Position numbers and translations under genes: made by a program. From the NCBI GenBank assembly GCA_020725315.1, contig DYFG01000087.1:1-6828 (forward strand): a DNA stretch of 6,828 nt. The letters run 5' to 3'. Below the pieces are notes generated by a model. The model made no database searches. It had not been told where the DNA came from and saw only the letters and a program-made list of their open reading frames with translations. Source of the DNA: Nitrosotalea sp. GTDB taxonomy: Archaea; Halobacteriota; Syntropharchaeia; Alkanophagales; Methanospirareceae. Shown here piece by piece: positions 1 to 5,098 of the stretch; positions within the stretch are counted from its first letter, which is position 1, and each line of letters starts with the position of its first letter.

Positions 1-10
1 GAATAGTAAT

Positions 11-322
11 ATGCGCATTGCCGAAATAGATGCTCAAATAACTACTGAGGAAGAGCTTGAGGAGAAGCTCAGAGCACTGGATGCGATAGGGACTGCCGAA
101 GCAAAGAGACTCCAGGAGGTTCTAAAAATCATCTGGGAGTGGAGGCAAAGAAGGGCAAAAGGTAGAAAGATACGGCGAGTTGCAGACTTAAAAGCGGGCA
201 TCCTTAAAAAACAGAGCAGATGCAATCAGGCATCGAAAAACTACAAGATGAGAGGATTGAATATACGAGAGAATTTTGGAAAGGAAGATGAAATAAATGC
301 TGAGCATAAGACCACGCACTAA
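11..322 (+). CDS. Small charged helical protein, unrecognised; probable -1 frame slip at A6
   Basis: I do not recognise this protein. Residues 1-67 look like real coding sequence: acidic helical heptads (EEELEEKLRALDAIGTAEA) followed by a basic, Trp-containing segment (IIWEWRQRRAKGRKIRR). After codon 67 the frame reads poorly. At 206-211 there is a run of six A (codons CTT AAA AAA CAG). A -1 slip there continues in a good-looking frame that includes MQSGIEKLQDERIEYT and ends at the TGA at 289-291, giving about 93 residues instead of 103. The slip could be a sequencing error, a mutation or programmed frameshifting. The slipped end (REFWKGR) resembles the Trp-rich ends of other small proteins downstream. 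The ATG at 11 is the first available start; any binding site would lie partly outside the window. Position suggests a small gas-vesicle accessory protein, which is inference only. Confidence 0.5.
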   Translation: MRIAEIDAQITTEEELEEKLRALDAIGTAEAKRLQEVLKIIWEWRQRRAKGRKIRRVADLKAGILKKQSRCNQASKNYKMRGLNIRENFGKEDEINAEHKTTH

Positions 323-389
323 GCGTATCTTAGAGGAGAAGATGTTTAAAGAGTGGAAGAAAGGCTGGGAGTCACTTGAAAAGAGGTAA
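297..389 (+). CDS. Possible 30-residue basic micro-ORF
   Basis: An ATG at 297 opens a 30-codon frame starting MLSIRPRTKRILEEKMFKEW and ending GWESLEKR, stop at 387-389. It begins five bases after the TGA (289-291) of the slipped version of the first gene, and GGAAGATGA upstream could serve as a weak ribosome binding site. It overlaps the unslipped version of the first gene. Composition (basic, two Trp, KEWKKGW near the end) resembles neighbouring small proteins. It may be a true micro-protein or the first piece of a gene broken in the next 170 bases. Confidence 0.3.
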   Translation: MLSIRPRTKRILEEKMFKEWKKGWESLEKR

Positions 390-559
390 AATAACAGTTA
401 TGCATCGTAAATGGGAAAAGAGATGGTATATTGAATGCACGTTCGATTGTGGGGACGCTGCAAAGAGAAAAACTGCTCTTTATCAAGCGAGCAGTATATG
501 AGGAACTAGAATCTTTATTAGATAAGCTAACAGTGATAGAATTCATTAGTAGAGAATAA
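390..559 (+). pseudogene. Overlapping small frames, probable broken gene; possible relic of the GvpH N-terminal domain
   Basis: No single intact gene covers this stretch. One frame (ATG 400 to TGA 499-501, 33 residues) reads MHRKWEKRWYIECTF... and sits after an AGAGGT motif at 383-388. It can be laid loosely against residues 35-70 of the following GvpH-like protein (a W-I/Y-E strand followed by AKRK/AKRA helix). A second frame, open from 395 to the TAA at 557-559, has no ATG but reads like a helical protein (LFIKRAVYEELESLLDKLTV). It stops one base before the ATG of the next gene, as a coupled gene would. The two good-looking halves lie in different frames, so a frameshifted gene is the simplest reading. 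A pair of overlapping micro-proteins is also possible. Confidence 0.3.
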
Positions 560-560
560 G

Positions 561-1073
561 ATGGTAAGTAAAAAGATGGAGGAGTGTGGAAGCATAGTTC
601 AGGAGTTGGATGCAGAGGTGTATAGAAAGATAGCAGGAGCTTTAGCAAGTAAGCAGTTAGAGATGGAAATCATGATAGAAATTGAGAGGAAGAAGAGAGG
701 AGGGAGATGGATAATTGAGTTATGGAGTGAAGAGCCAGAAAAAGCGAAAAGAGCGATAAAAGAAGTGGTAAACAAACTTAAAATTTCATATCAACACCTC
801 TCAGAGGCACAAAAACAAAAATATGAAAGAGAACCACTTATAGAAGTATTTGATGGTGGAGATTGTTTATCAGTAGTGGCGGAATTACCAAGTGTGGAAG
901 AGGAAGACATATCATTAAAGATGGAAAATGTGCTTAGAATATCTGTAAATGCTAAAAATCATAAATATAGCAAGGAAGTGGTGCTTCCAGGACCCGCTAA
1001 AATAGTAAGCGAAATATACAAAAACAATATCCTTGAGGTTAAATTGAAAAAGGAGGTTGAAAAAAAGGAATAA
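561..1073 (+). CDS. gvpH: GvpH-like Hsp20 (alpha-crystallin) protein with extra N-terminal domain
   Basis: Residues about 91-168 form an alpha-crystallin/Hsp20 domain. The segment EPLIEVFDGGDCLSVVAELP is followed by the EEEDISLKMENVLRISVNA strand region, the KEVVLP motif and the terminal NNILEVKLKK strand. This pattern is that of GvpH, the small-heat-shock-like protein of archaeal gas-vesicle operons, thought to assist vesicle assembly in the cytoplasm. Residues about 11-75 are an additional alpha/beta domain (LDAEVYRKIAGAL, then EIMIEIERKKRGGRWIIELW, then an AKRAIKEVV helix) that recurs in the next gene. The ATG at 561 follows the TAA at 557-559 by one base; a second ATG at 576 is an alternative start. 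The stop overlaps the next start by one base (TAATG), indicating translational coupling. The Hsp20 assignment is firm. The GvpH name rests on the domain plus the GvpF/L neighbours. Confidence 0.83.
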   Translation: MVSKKMEECGSIVQELDAEVYRKIAGALASKQLEMEIMIEIERKKRGGRWIIELWSEEPEKAKRAIKEVVNKLKISYQHLSEAQKQKYEREPLIEVFDGGDCLSVVAELPSVEEEDISLKMENVLRISVNAKNHKYSKEVVLPGPAKIVSEIYKNNILEVKLKKEVEKKE

Positions 1074-1396
1074 TGAAACCAAAACCACCTGTTTTCAGGA
1101 CATTGGATGCATCTATTTATAAGAAGATAGCGGGGGAATTGCGTGGTAGGTTACCTGGGCATATTATTGTAGATATAGACAGGGGTAAGGCGAAAAACGG
1201 AAGGAGTATTGTCATGTTACGATGTAAACAGCAAGAAGTAGCAAAGAAGGTGCTTGCTGATATTTTAGGAGAAGAATATATAGAACCAGAGATAGAAGAG
1301 CACTTTCCGGAAAAAAGAAAAGAATGGTGGAAAAGGAGTATGGAATATGGTAGCAGAGGAGTATGGGGCTATACTGACAGGAAAAGAAAGAGATAA
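1073..1396 (+). CDS. Paralogue of the GvpH N-terminal domain with basic Trp-rich tail
   Basis: No named family recognised. Residues about 7-68 repeat the N-terminal domain of the preceding protein: VFRTLDASIYKKIAGEL aligns with IVQELDAEVYRKIAGAL, IIVDIDRGKAKNGRSIVML with IMIEIERKKRGGRWIIELW, and the EVAKKVLADIL helix with KAKRAIKEVVNKL. The Hsp20 domain is absent. Instead there is an acidic linker and a basic tail (KRKEWWKRSMEYGSRG, ending TDRKRKR). The start overlaps the upstream stop by one base, with AAGGAA at 1066-1071 and GGAGGT at 1052-1057 as candidate binding sites; the next gene starts 18 bases downstream. Such a one-domain relative next to a two-domain one could form a hetero-oligomer with it, which is inference. 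Haloarchaeal clusters place a basic protein, GvpI, directly after GvpH, so this or the next gene may play that part. Confidence 0.75.
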   Translation: MKPKPPVFRTLDASIYKKIAGELRGRLPGHIIVDIDRGKAKNGRSIVMLRCKQQEVAKKVLADILGEEYIEPEIEEHFPEKRKEWWKRSMEYGSRGVWGYTDRKRKR

Positions 1397-1414
1397 AAGG
1401 GGTGTGAAATAAAG

Positions 1415-1594
1415 ATGCCTGAACGTGTAGATGTAGAAAGATTGACTCCAAAAGAGAGAGCAAGAATTAGAAAGGGAAGATTAAAGTGGAGAAGAAGAGA
1501 AGTCCGACATGGTTTAAAACCTGTTCGTGAGGATGTTAGAGTTAGAGAGAAAGAATGGTGGGGAATAGAATACAAGGAACCTGAGAAAGAGTAG
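1415..1594 (+). CDS. 59-residue arginine-rich small protein, possible GvpI analogue
   Basis: The ATG at 1415 is preceded by GGGGTGTGA (1399-1407), a plausible archaeal ribosome binding site. The 59 codons give a strongly basic, helical protein (LTPKERARIRKGRLKWRRRE, then HGLKPVREDVRVREKEWWGI), ending in an acidic tail (YKEPEKE). I recognise no family. It lies 18 bases after the preceding gene in the same direction, so it is very likely co-transcribed. Its size, high Arg content and place soon after the GvpH-like gene recall GvpI, a small basic partner of GvpH in haloarchaea. Similarity is in character, not in sequence I can align. The KEWW motif near its end also occurs in the previous protein. 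Confidence 0.6.
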   Translation: MPERVDVERLTPKERARIRKGRLKWRRREVRHGLKPVREDVRVREKEWWGIEYKEPEKE

Positions 1595-1659
1595 GGTCAA
1601 GTAAGAGTGGGGAAGAGAATCTTACAAATTCATAAAAATTGGAGAAAGGGTGAACGAAG

Positions 1660-1974
1660 ATGAGAATAGAAGGGAAACGGAAGAGATTTGGAGGGGTGGA
1701 AAGAGTTGCTGAGGAAACAGAAAGAGAACCGAGAGAGCTAAGTGAAATAGAGATGTGTGTTTTAGAAACCGTATACGAGTTAAAAAACAAGCGTAGGATG
1801 AGCACTGTTTTATTTTATGATGTACTCAGAAGGGGACAGGCAAAGTGTAGAGGCATACGAGAGAGCGATCTCGGATCCATTCTGAATGGTTTAATAGGGG
1901 ATGGATACCTCGGATGGGTCATGCCAGGCTATGATTTGACTGTAAAAGGAAAGGTGGCATTGAATGTTTGGTGA
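1660..1974 (+). CDS. Small winged-helix protein
   Basis: After a basic, probably flexible N-terminus (residues 1-27), the sequence fits a winged helix-turn-helix fold. Helix 1 is about residues 28-43 (SEIEMCVLETVYELKN), helix 2 about 48-58 (MSTVLFYDVLRR), and the recognition helix about 68-80 (RESDLGSILNGLIGDGYL). It is followed by a wing (GWVMPGYDLTVKGKVAL). GGGTGA at 1646-1651 lies eight bases before the ATG and supports this start. Such proteins usually bind DNA, so it could regulate the cluster. In a gas-vesicle operon it could instead be a structural or assembly factor that borrowed the fold. It is not GvpE, the leucine-zipper activator of haloarchaea. The downstream gene follows after 32 bases. 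Confidence 0.65.
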   Translation: MRIEGKRKRFGGVERVAEETEREPRELSEIEMCVLETVYELKNKRRMSTVLFYDVLRRGQAKCRGIRESDLGSILNGLIGDGYLGWVMPGYDLTVKGKVALNVW

Positions 1975-2006
1975 GAGGATAGAGATACTTAAGAGGGGAT
2001 ATAAAA

Positions 2007-2510
2007 ATGGGCAAAGAAGAAGAAATTAAGAAGTTTAAAGCGAGAATAGAGGATGTAAAAGTCTATACAGATAAGAGATACTTCGTAGAAAAATACGATA
2101 GATGCCGTGAGATAAGCGATTTGTGGGAAGAAAGACCAAGATTACTTCGCGGTGATACGGATATAGTAGTTGTAACCGCGGAGATCTTAGAGGGGGAAGA
2201 AAAGGGAAAGAAGGTAACCGAAACTTTTAATACGCTCATTAAATACGATGGAACCTTAGAACTCAATGCTCAAAGAAGTGTCAATCGCAATAGAAGGCGG
2301 ATTTTTAAACAGTTCCTTGAGCACTCCAAGTTCACAGAGGACGTAAAAGAGTACGACACATTAGGAAACAGGGCTGGATGGGTTGGTAAGGAAATAGAGG
2401 TGTTCTTACATGACGGAGAATACCGCATCGTTGTTCCACCGCCGCCTCAGGTAATATTGAAGAAACCGATATTAGTAAAGCCAGCATTTGTAAAACTGAT
2501 AACGCGCTAA
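2007..2510 (+). CDS. 167-residue protein of unknown function, beta-rich with proline-rich tail
   Basis: I do not recognise this protein. The ATG at 2007 is preceded by GAGGGGAT (1993-2000), a good ribosome binding site. Residues 1-45 are charged and helical; residues about 50-90 alternate hydrophobic strands (TDIVVVTAEI, then KKVTETFNTLIKY). Residues 93-112 form an Arg-rich helix (NRNRRRIFKQFLEHS). Residues 120-146 read as two strands (GWVGKEIEVFLHDGEYRIVV) before PPPP and a hydrophobic basic end. The layout of a helix plus a 'GKEIEVFLHDGEYRIV' strand pair is faintly like an OB-fold ligand- or nucleic-acid-binding protein, but I cannot support a family. No signal peptide or membrane segment is visible. 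It is co-directional with its neighbours and lies between the winged-helix gene and the first gvpF/L gene. Confidence 0.7.
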   Translation: MGKEEEIKKFKARIEDVKVYTDKRYFVEKYDRCREISDLWEERPRLLRGDTDIVVVTAEILEGEEKGKKVTETFNTLIKYDGTLELNAQRSVNRNRRRIFKQFLEHSKFTEDVKEYDTLGNRAGWVGKEIEVFLHDGEYRIVVPPPPQVILKKPILVKPAFVKLITR

Positions 2511-2574
2511 CTAAGCCTTCTATAAGAAGAAAGCATTTACGGAGGAGAATACGACGCAAAGAAAAGGTTTGTAG

Positions 2575-3603
2575 ATGAAAATAATCGAGAAAGACGAGCT
2601 TCGTGGAATAATTACGAAAATAGTGAGGGAAGAGATAGAAGCGATGATAAGAGAAGCGAAAAAAGAGATAAGAGAGGTTGTAAAGACCGAGCTTCTTCCA
2701 GGATTAAGGTCTATCATAAGAGAAACGATATCAAAAGAGCTAGAGGAAGTAGCTTCTCAGCCTCAGATAGCTGAGGCTAAAGAAGAAGCTGAAGGTGAAA
2801 CTGAACTGACGATAACAGCAGAAGCAGGTGAAGATCATGTATCAGGTCTGTATCTCTACGGAATAGCGGATGTGGCGGTGCGAACAGAACTTGGGGAGAT
2901 AGGAATAGAAGGAAATGAGGTATATACAATTCCTTGTAAAGGGCTTTCCGCAATCGTCCACAATTGCCCTCCGGAGCCGTATAAAAGCGATTATGACGAA
3001 GTCGTGAAAGGATGGGTAAAAACGCATCAGCACGTTTTGGACATTGCGGAGGAAAAACTCGGCACGATAATCCCGTTTGGCTTTGATCGGATAATAAAGC
3101 CTGGGGATAACGTCACTGCTGAGGAAACTTTGGGGAAATGGATGTCCGATGAGTTCGATAGTCTAATGGAAAAGATTGAGAAGATTAGAGATAAAAAGGA
3201 ATACGGAGTGCAAATATTTTATATCCCCTCTGTAATGAGCGATAAAATTGGAGAGGAAAGTGAAGAGGTGAGGAAGATAAAAGAGGAGATGAACTCAAAA
3301 TCTCCAGGAGTTGCTTATATGTATGAGCAGAAGCTTGAAATTGCAATAAAGAAAGAGATGGAATCAAGAATAGATCCCTATTTCAAAGATTTCTATGAAA
3401 GAATAAAGAAGCATGTTGAAGAGATAAAGGTGGAGAAGACGAAGAAGACGGATGAGAAGGACAAGCAGATGATTATGAACCTATCCTGCCTTGTAGCCAA
3501 GGATAAGTATAAAGAGCTTGGTGCTGAATTGGAGAAAATTGACAATATGGACTCTTTCTCTGTTCGTTTCACCGGACCATGGCCTGCGTACTCTTTTGTA
3601 TGA
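2575..3603 (+). CDS. gvpF/L: GvpF/L gas vesicle protein with helical N-terminal extension
   Basis: Residues about 91-342 are a GvpF/L domain. It opens with GLYLYGIADV, continues through EVYTIPCKGLSAIVHN, HQHVLDIAEEKLGTIIPFGF, VQIFYIP and MNLSCLV, and ends with the family's typical GPWPAYSF. GvpF/L proteins are cytoplasmic accessory proteins needed for gas-vesicle assembly; GvpF is known to contact the shell protein GvpA. The usual length is about 210-260 residues. This one is 342 because residues 1-60 form a charged amphipathic helical region (VREEIEAMIREAKKEIREVV and on), joined by a Glu/Ala-rich linker (about 61-88). The ATG at 2575 is preceded by AAAGGT; no other in-frame start lies between it and the conserved domain. 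The second gvpF/L gene downstream has a matching domain but no extension. The family call is secure; the choice between F and L is not. Confidence 0.93.
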   Translation: MKIIEKDELRGIITKIVREEIEAMIREAKKEIREVVKTELLPGLRSIIRETISKELEEVASQPQIAEAKEEAEGETELTITAEAGEDHVSGLYLYGIADVAVRTELGEIGIEGNEVYTIPCKGLSAIVHNCPPEPYKSDYDEVVKGWVKTHQHVLDIAEEKLGTIIPFGFDRIIKPGDNVTAEETLGKWMSDEFDSLMEKIEKIRDKKEYGVQIFYIPSVMSDKIGEESEEVRKIKEEMNSKSPGVAYMYEQKLEIAIKKEMESRIDPYFKDFYERIKKHVEEIKVEKTKKTDEKDKQMIMNLSCLVAKDKYKELGAELEKIDNMDSFSVRFTGPWPAYSFV

Positions 3604-3641
3604 GCATCCACATCCTCATTATGAAAGCATAAAGAATACTA

Positions 3642-3650
3642 TTTAAATAT
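3642..3650 (+). promoter_or_regulatory. Candidate archaeal TATA box for the PaREP1-gvpF/L pair
   Basis: TTTAAATAT at 3642-3650 lies in a 77-base gap after the first gvpF/L gene. Transcription starting about 25 bases downstream would begin near 3671, just before the GGGTGGGG that precedes the ATG at 3681. It may give the last two genes their own transcript. The surrounding DNA is AT-rich, so chance is not excluded. Confidence 0.45.
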
Positions 3651-3680
3651 AAGATAGATATTTAGAGATTGGGTGGGGAA

Positions 3681-4070
3681 ATGCCAGAAGTGAAAAATGC
3701 TGAAAAATATTTGGCAAATGCAGATGCACTTTTAGCTAAGAAAGATTATGCCAATGCGGGAGAGATGCTATGGGGCGCGATTGCAGAACTAATTAAGGCA
3801 TTAGGCATGATCTGCGAAAAAAACCTTCCAAAACATGGAATTCTCATAGATTTCATTAAAAAAGTGGCAATTTCGCTACGCGATGAAGAACTTCGCAGAC
3901 TTGTTGTAGAAAGAGCGCAGGCGCTCCATGCGAATTTTTACGAGAAGTTTATAGAAGCAGAAGATTTTCCAGCGTATTATAATGATGCACGTAAAGCATA
4001 TAAGAAATTGTGCGAAGTGCTTGAGAAAGAAATAAAAGCCGTGGGTTGTAAACTCCATTCGACTCATTGA
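3681..4070 (+). CDS. PaREP1/HEPN-type helical protein
   Basis: The 129-residue, all-helical protein has the pattern of the archaeal PaREP1 family, a HEPN relative. It starts with AEKYLANADALLAKKDYANA followed by GEMLWGAIAELIKAL, a KHG turn, and the motif RAQALHANFYE near residues 78-87. R78 and H83 form an Rx4H pair, the arrangement that is catalytic in HEPN ribonucleases; whether this protein cleaves RNA is unknown, and many PaREP1 proteins are uncharacterised. I prefer the ATG at 3681, preceded by GGGTGGGG (3671-3678), over an upstream in-frame TTG at 3669. The next gene starts six bases after the stop, so the two are almost certainly co-translated. HEPN genes often pair with a nucleotidyltransferase gene, but here the partner is a GvpF/L gene, which is unusual. 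Confidence 0.82.
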   Translation: MPEVKNAEKYLANADALLAKKDYANAGEMLWGAIAELIKALGMICEKNLPKHGILIDFIKKVAISLRDEELRRLVVERAQALHANFYEKFIEAEDFPAYYNDARKAYKKLCEVLEKEIKAVGCKLHSTH

Positions 4071-4076
4071 GAGAGA

Positions 4077-4850
4077 ATGAAAGGAAAAAAGGGAACATAT
4101 ATTTATTGTTTGATAAATAATGAAATCAAAATAAGTTTTGGAAATATAGGGATAAAAGACAAAGAGGTTTATACTATCCCTTTTAAGGATATCTGTGCTG
4201 TTGTGCATAGATGCGAGCACCCTTATCCTCACGAATCTGAGGATAGAGAAGATATGGTAGAGCTTGTCACATCCCATCAGCATATTATTGATATGGCGAC
4301 AGAGAAATTTGGCACGGTGATTCCATTCAATTTGAATAGAATAATAGAAGGAAAAGAGGAGGAGGTTGTGGAATGGTTAAAGAAGGGTTACACAAAAATA
4401 AAGAACACATTGAAAGAGGTTAAGGATAAGGCTGAGTTCGAGATACAAATATTCATTGACCGTGATGTTTTGATAAACCGAATTAAGGAAGGGAGTGAAG
4501 AATTTAAGAGGTTAAAAGAATTGAAGATGGGCCCTGGAAAGACATACGTATTAGGGCAAAGGATATTAAGAGAAGAATTGGAGAAGAAGGTGGACTCTTT
4601 TTGCAAGAGTTTTTATGCTCAAATAAGTAAATGCGTCGATAAGCTGCAAATTAAAAAAACAGAATGGACGTTAATGGAGGAAAAGCAGCGGATAATGAAT
4701 TTATCATGCCTTATAAAGAACGACAAAGTAGATGAACTAAAGGCGGTATTGAAGAAGATAGATGATTTAGAAGGTTTTCATGTATGCTTAAGCGGACCCT
4801 GGCAACCTTATAATTTCATTTCTTATTCAACCTTGACTTTGTCATATTAG
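4077..4850 (+). CDS. gvpF/L: GvpF/L gas vesicle protein, normal length
   Basis: This 257-residue protein is a complete GvpF/L domain starting almost at the N-terminus (TYIYCLINNEIKI). It shares with the first copy EVYTIPFKDICAVVHRC, SHQHIIDMATEKFGTVIPF, FEIQIFIDRD, RIMNLSCLIK and the terminal LSGPWQPYNF. The two are clear paralogues but divergent, as gvpF and gvpL are in other archaea. It should act in the cytoplasm with the shell protein during vesicle assembly. The end (about ten residues, SYSTLTLSY) runs slightly past the usual terminus. The ATG at 4077 follows the PaREP1 stop by six bases; GAGAGA in between is a weak binding site, so translation is probably coupled. It is the last plus-strand gene of the cluster, followed by hairpins and a T-rich tract. 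Confidence 0.92.
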   Translation: MKGKKGTYIYCLINNEIKISFGNIGIKDKEVYTIPFKDICAVVHRCEHPYPHESEDREDMVELVTSHQHIIDMATEKFGTVIPFNLNRIIEGKEEEVVEWLKKGYTKIKNTLKEVKDKAEFEIQIFIDRDVLINRIKEGSEEFKRLKELKMGPGKTYVLGQRILREELEKKVDSFCKSFYAQISKCVDKLQIKKTEWTLMEEKQRIMNLSCLIKNDKVDELKAVLKKIDDLEGFHVCLSGPWQPYNFISYSTLTLSY

Positions 4851-4858
4851 AATTGCAA

Positions 4859-4882
4859 GCTAATAAAGCTTTTATTATTAGC
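4859..4882. terminator. Inverted repeat nine bases after the gvpF/L stop
   Basis: GCTAATAA (4859-4866) and TTATTAGC (4875-4882) are perfect complements separated by AGCTTTTA. The position directly after the last gene of the cluster suggests transcript end processing or termination, though archaeal terminators usually need only a U-rich tract. Confidence 0.4.
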
Positions 4883-4901
4883 GTGTAGTGTTACACTACA
4901 C
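4883..4901. repeat. Palindrome GTGTAGTGT-T-ACACTACAC
   Basis: Two perfect nine-base arms surround a single T. As RNA it gives an eight-base-pair stem with a UUA loop; as DNA it has the symmetry of an operator for a dimeric regulator. It abuts the preceding inverted repeat without a gap. No gene start lies within 150 bases, so an RNA 3'-end role is somewhat likelier than an operator. Confidence 0.6.
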
Positions 4902-4915
4902 AACCAAAAATAAGT

Positions 4916-4965
4916 AGCATGAAAAGTTATGCTTTCCTAATTTCATTTTAAACTTTCTTTTTCAA
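4916..4965 (+). terminator. Hairpin followed by T-rich tract
   Basis: AGCAT (4916-4920) and ATGCT (4929-4933) can pair around an eight-base loop. They are followed by T-rich DNA (runs TTTC, ATTTCATTTT, CTTTCTTTTT up to about 4963). U-rich stretches are the main termination signal in archaea, so this is a reasonable end for the gvp transcript. Confidence 0.45.
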
Positions 4966-4977
4966 GCGACCAATTGC

Positions 4978-5065
4978 GTATAACGGCTGAGCGTATCTGA
5001 AGTTCTGAGCGTAGCGAGGAATTTGGGCGGAGGCGTTAGCCGTAGCCAGATACGCTCTGTTAGGC
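4978..5065 (-). repeat. attC-like long inverted repeat (possible integron recombination site)
   Basis: The arms GAGCGTATCTG (4989-4999) and CAGATACGCTC (5047-5057) are perfect 11-base complements around a 47-base loop. Just outside them are GTATAAC (4978-4984) and GTTAGGC (5059-5065). GTTAGGC fits the integron core consensus GTTRRRY, and the other box is its partner with two mismatches. The outer boxes pair through TAAC/GTTA and are offset by an asymmetric unpaired spacer (four bases against one), as in attC sites. Total length (88) is within the attC range. On the minus strand the repeat begins 33 bases after the stop of the endonuclease-like gene, the normal place for attC in a gene cassette. 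No integrase gene is visible. The alternative is a palindromic interspersed repeat unrelated to integrons. Confidence 0.45.
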
Positions 5066-5098
5066 GAAGTTTCCAATATTTTCATCAAGACATTTTCA

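Noticed and set aside
346..648. 100-codon minus-strand frame opposite the micro-ORFs and gvpH start
   Set aside because: It is Ser/Leu/Phe-rich and overlaps the start of the supported Hsp20 gene; no promoter or binding site was seen.
3876..4283. 135-codon minus-strand frame across the PaREP1/gvpF/L junction
   Set aside because: It lies opposite two clearly recognisable coding regions and its translation is low-complexity Phe/Ile/Ser-rich, the mirror of Lys/Glu-rich genes.
4851..5098. CRISPR array or tRNA in the structured noncoding region
   Set aside because: No regularly spaced direct repeats and no cloverleaf or T-loop motif were found; the repeats are inverted and different from one another.
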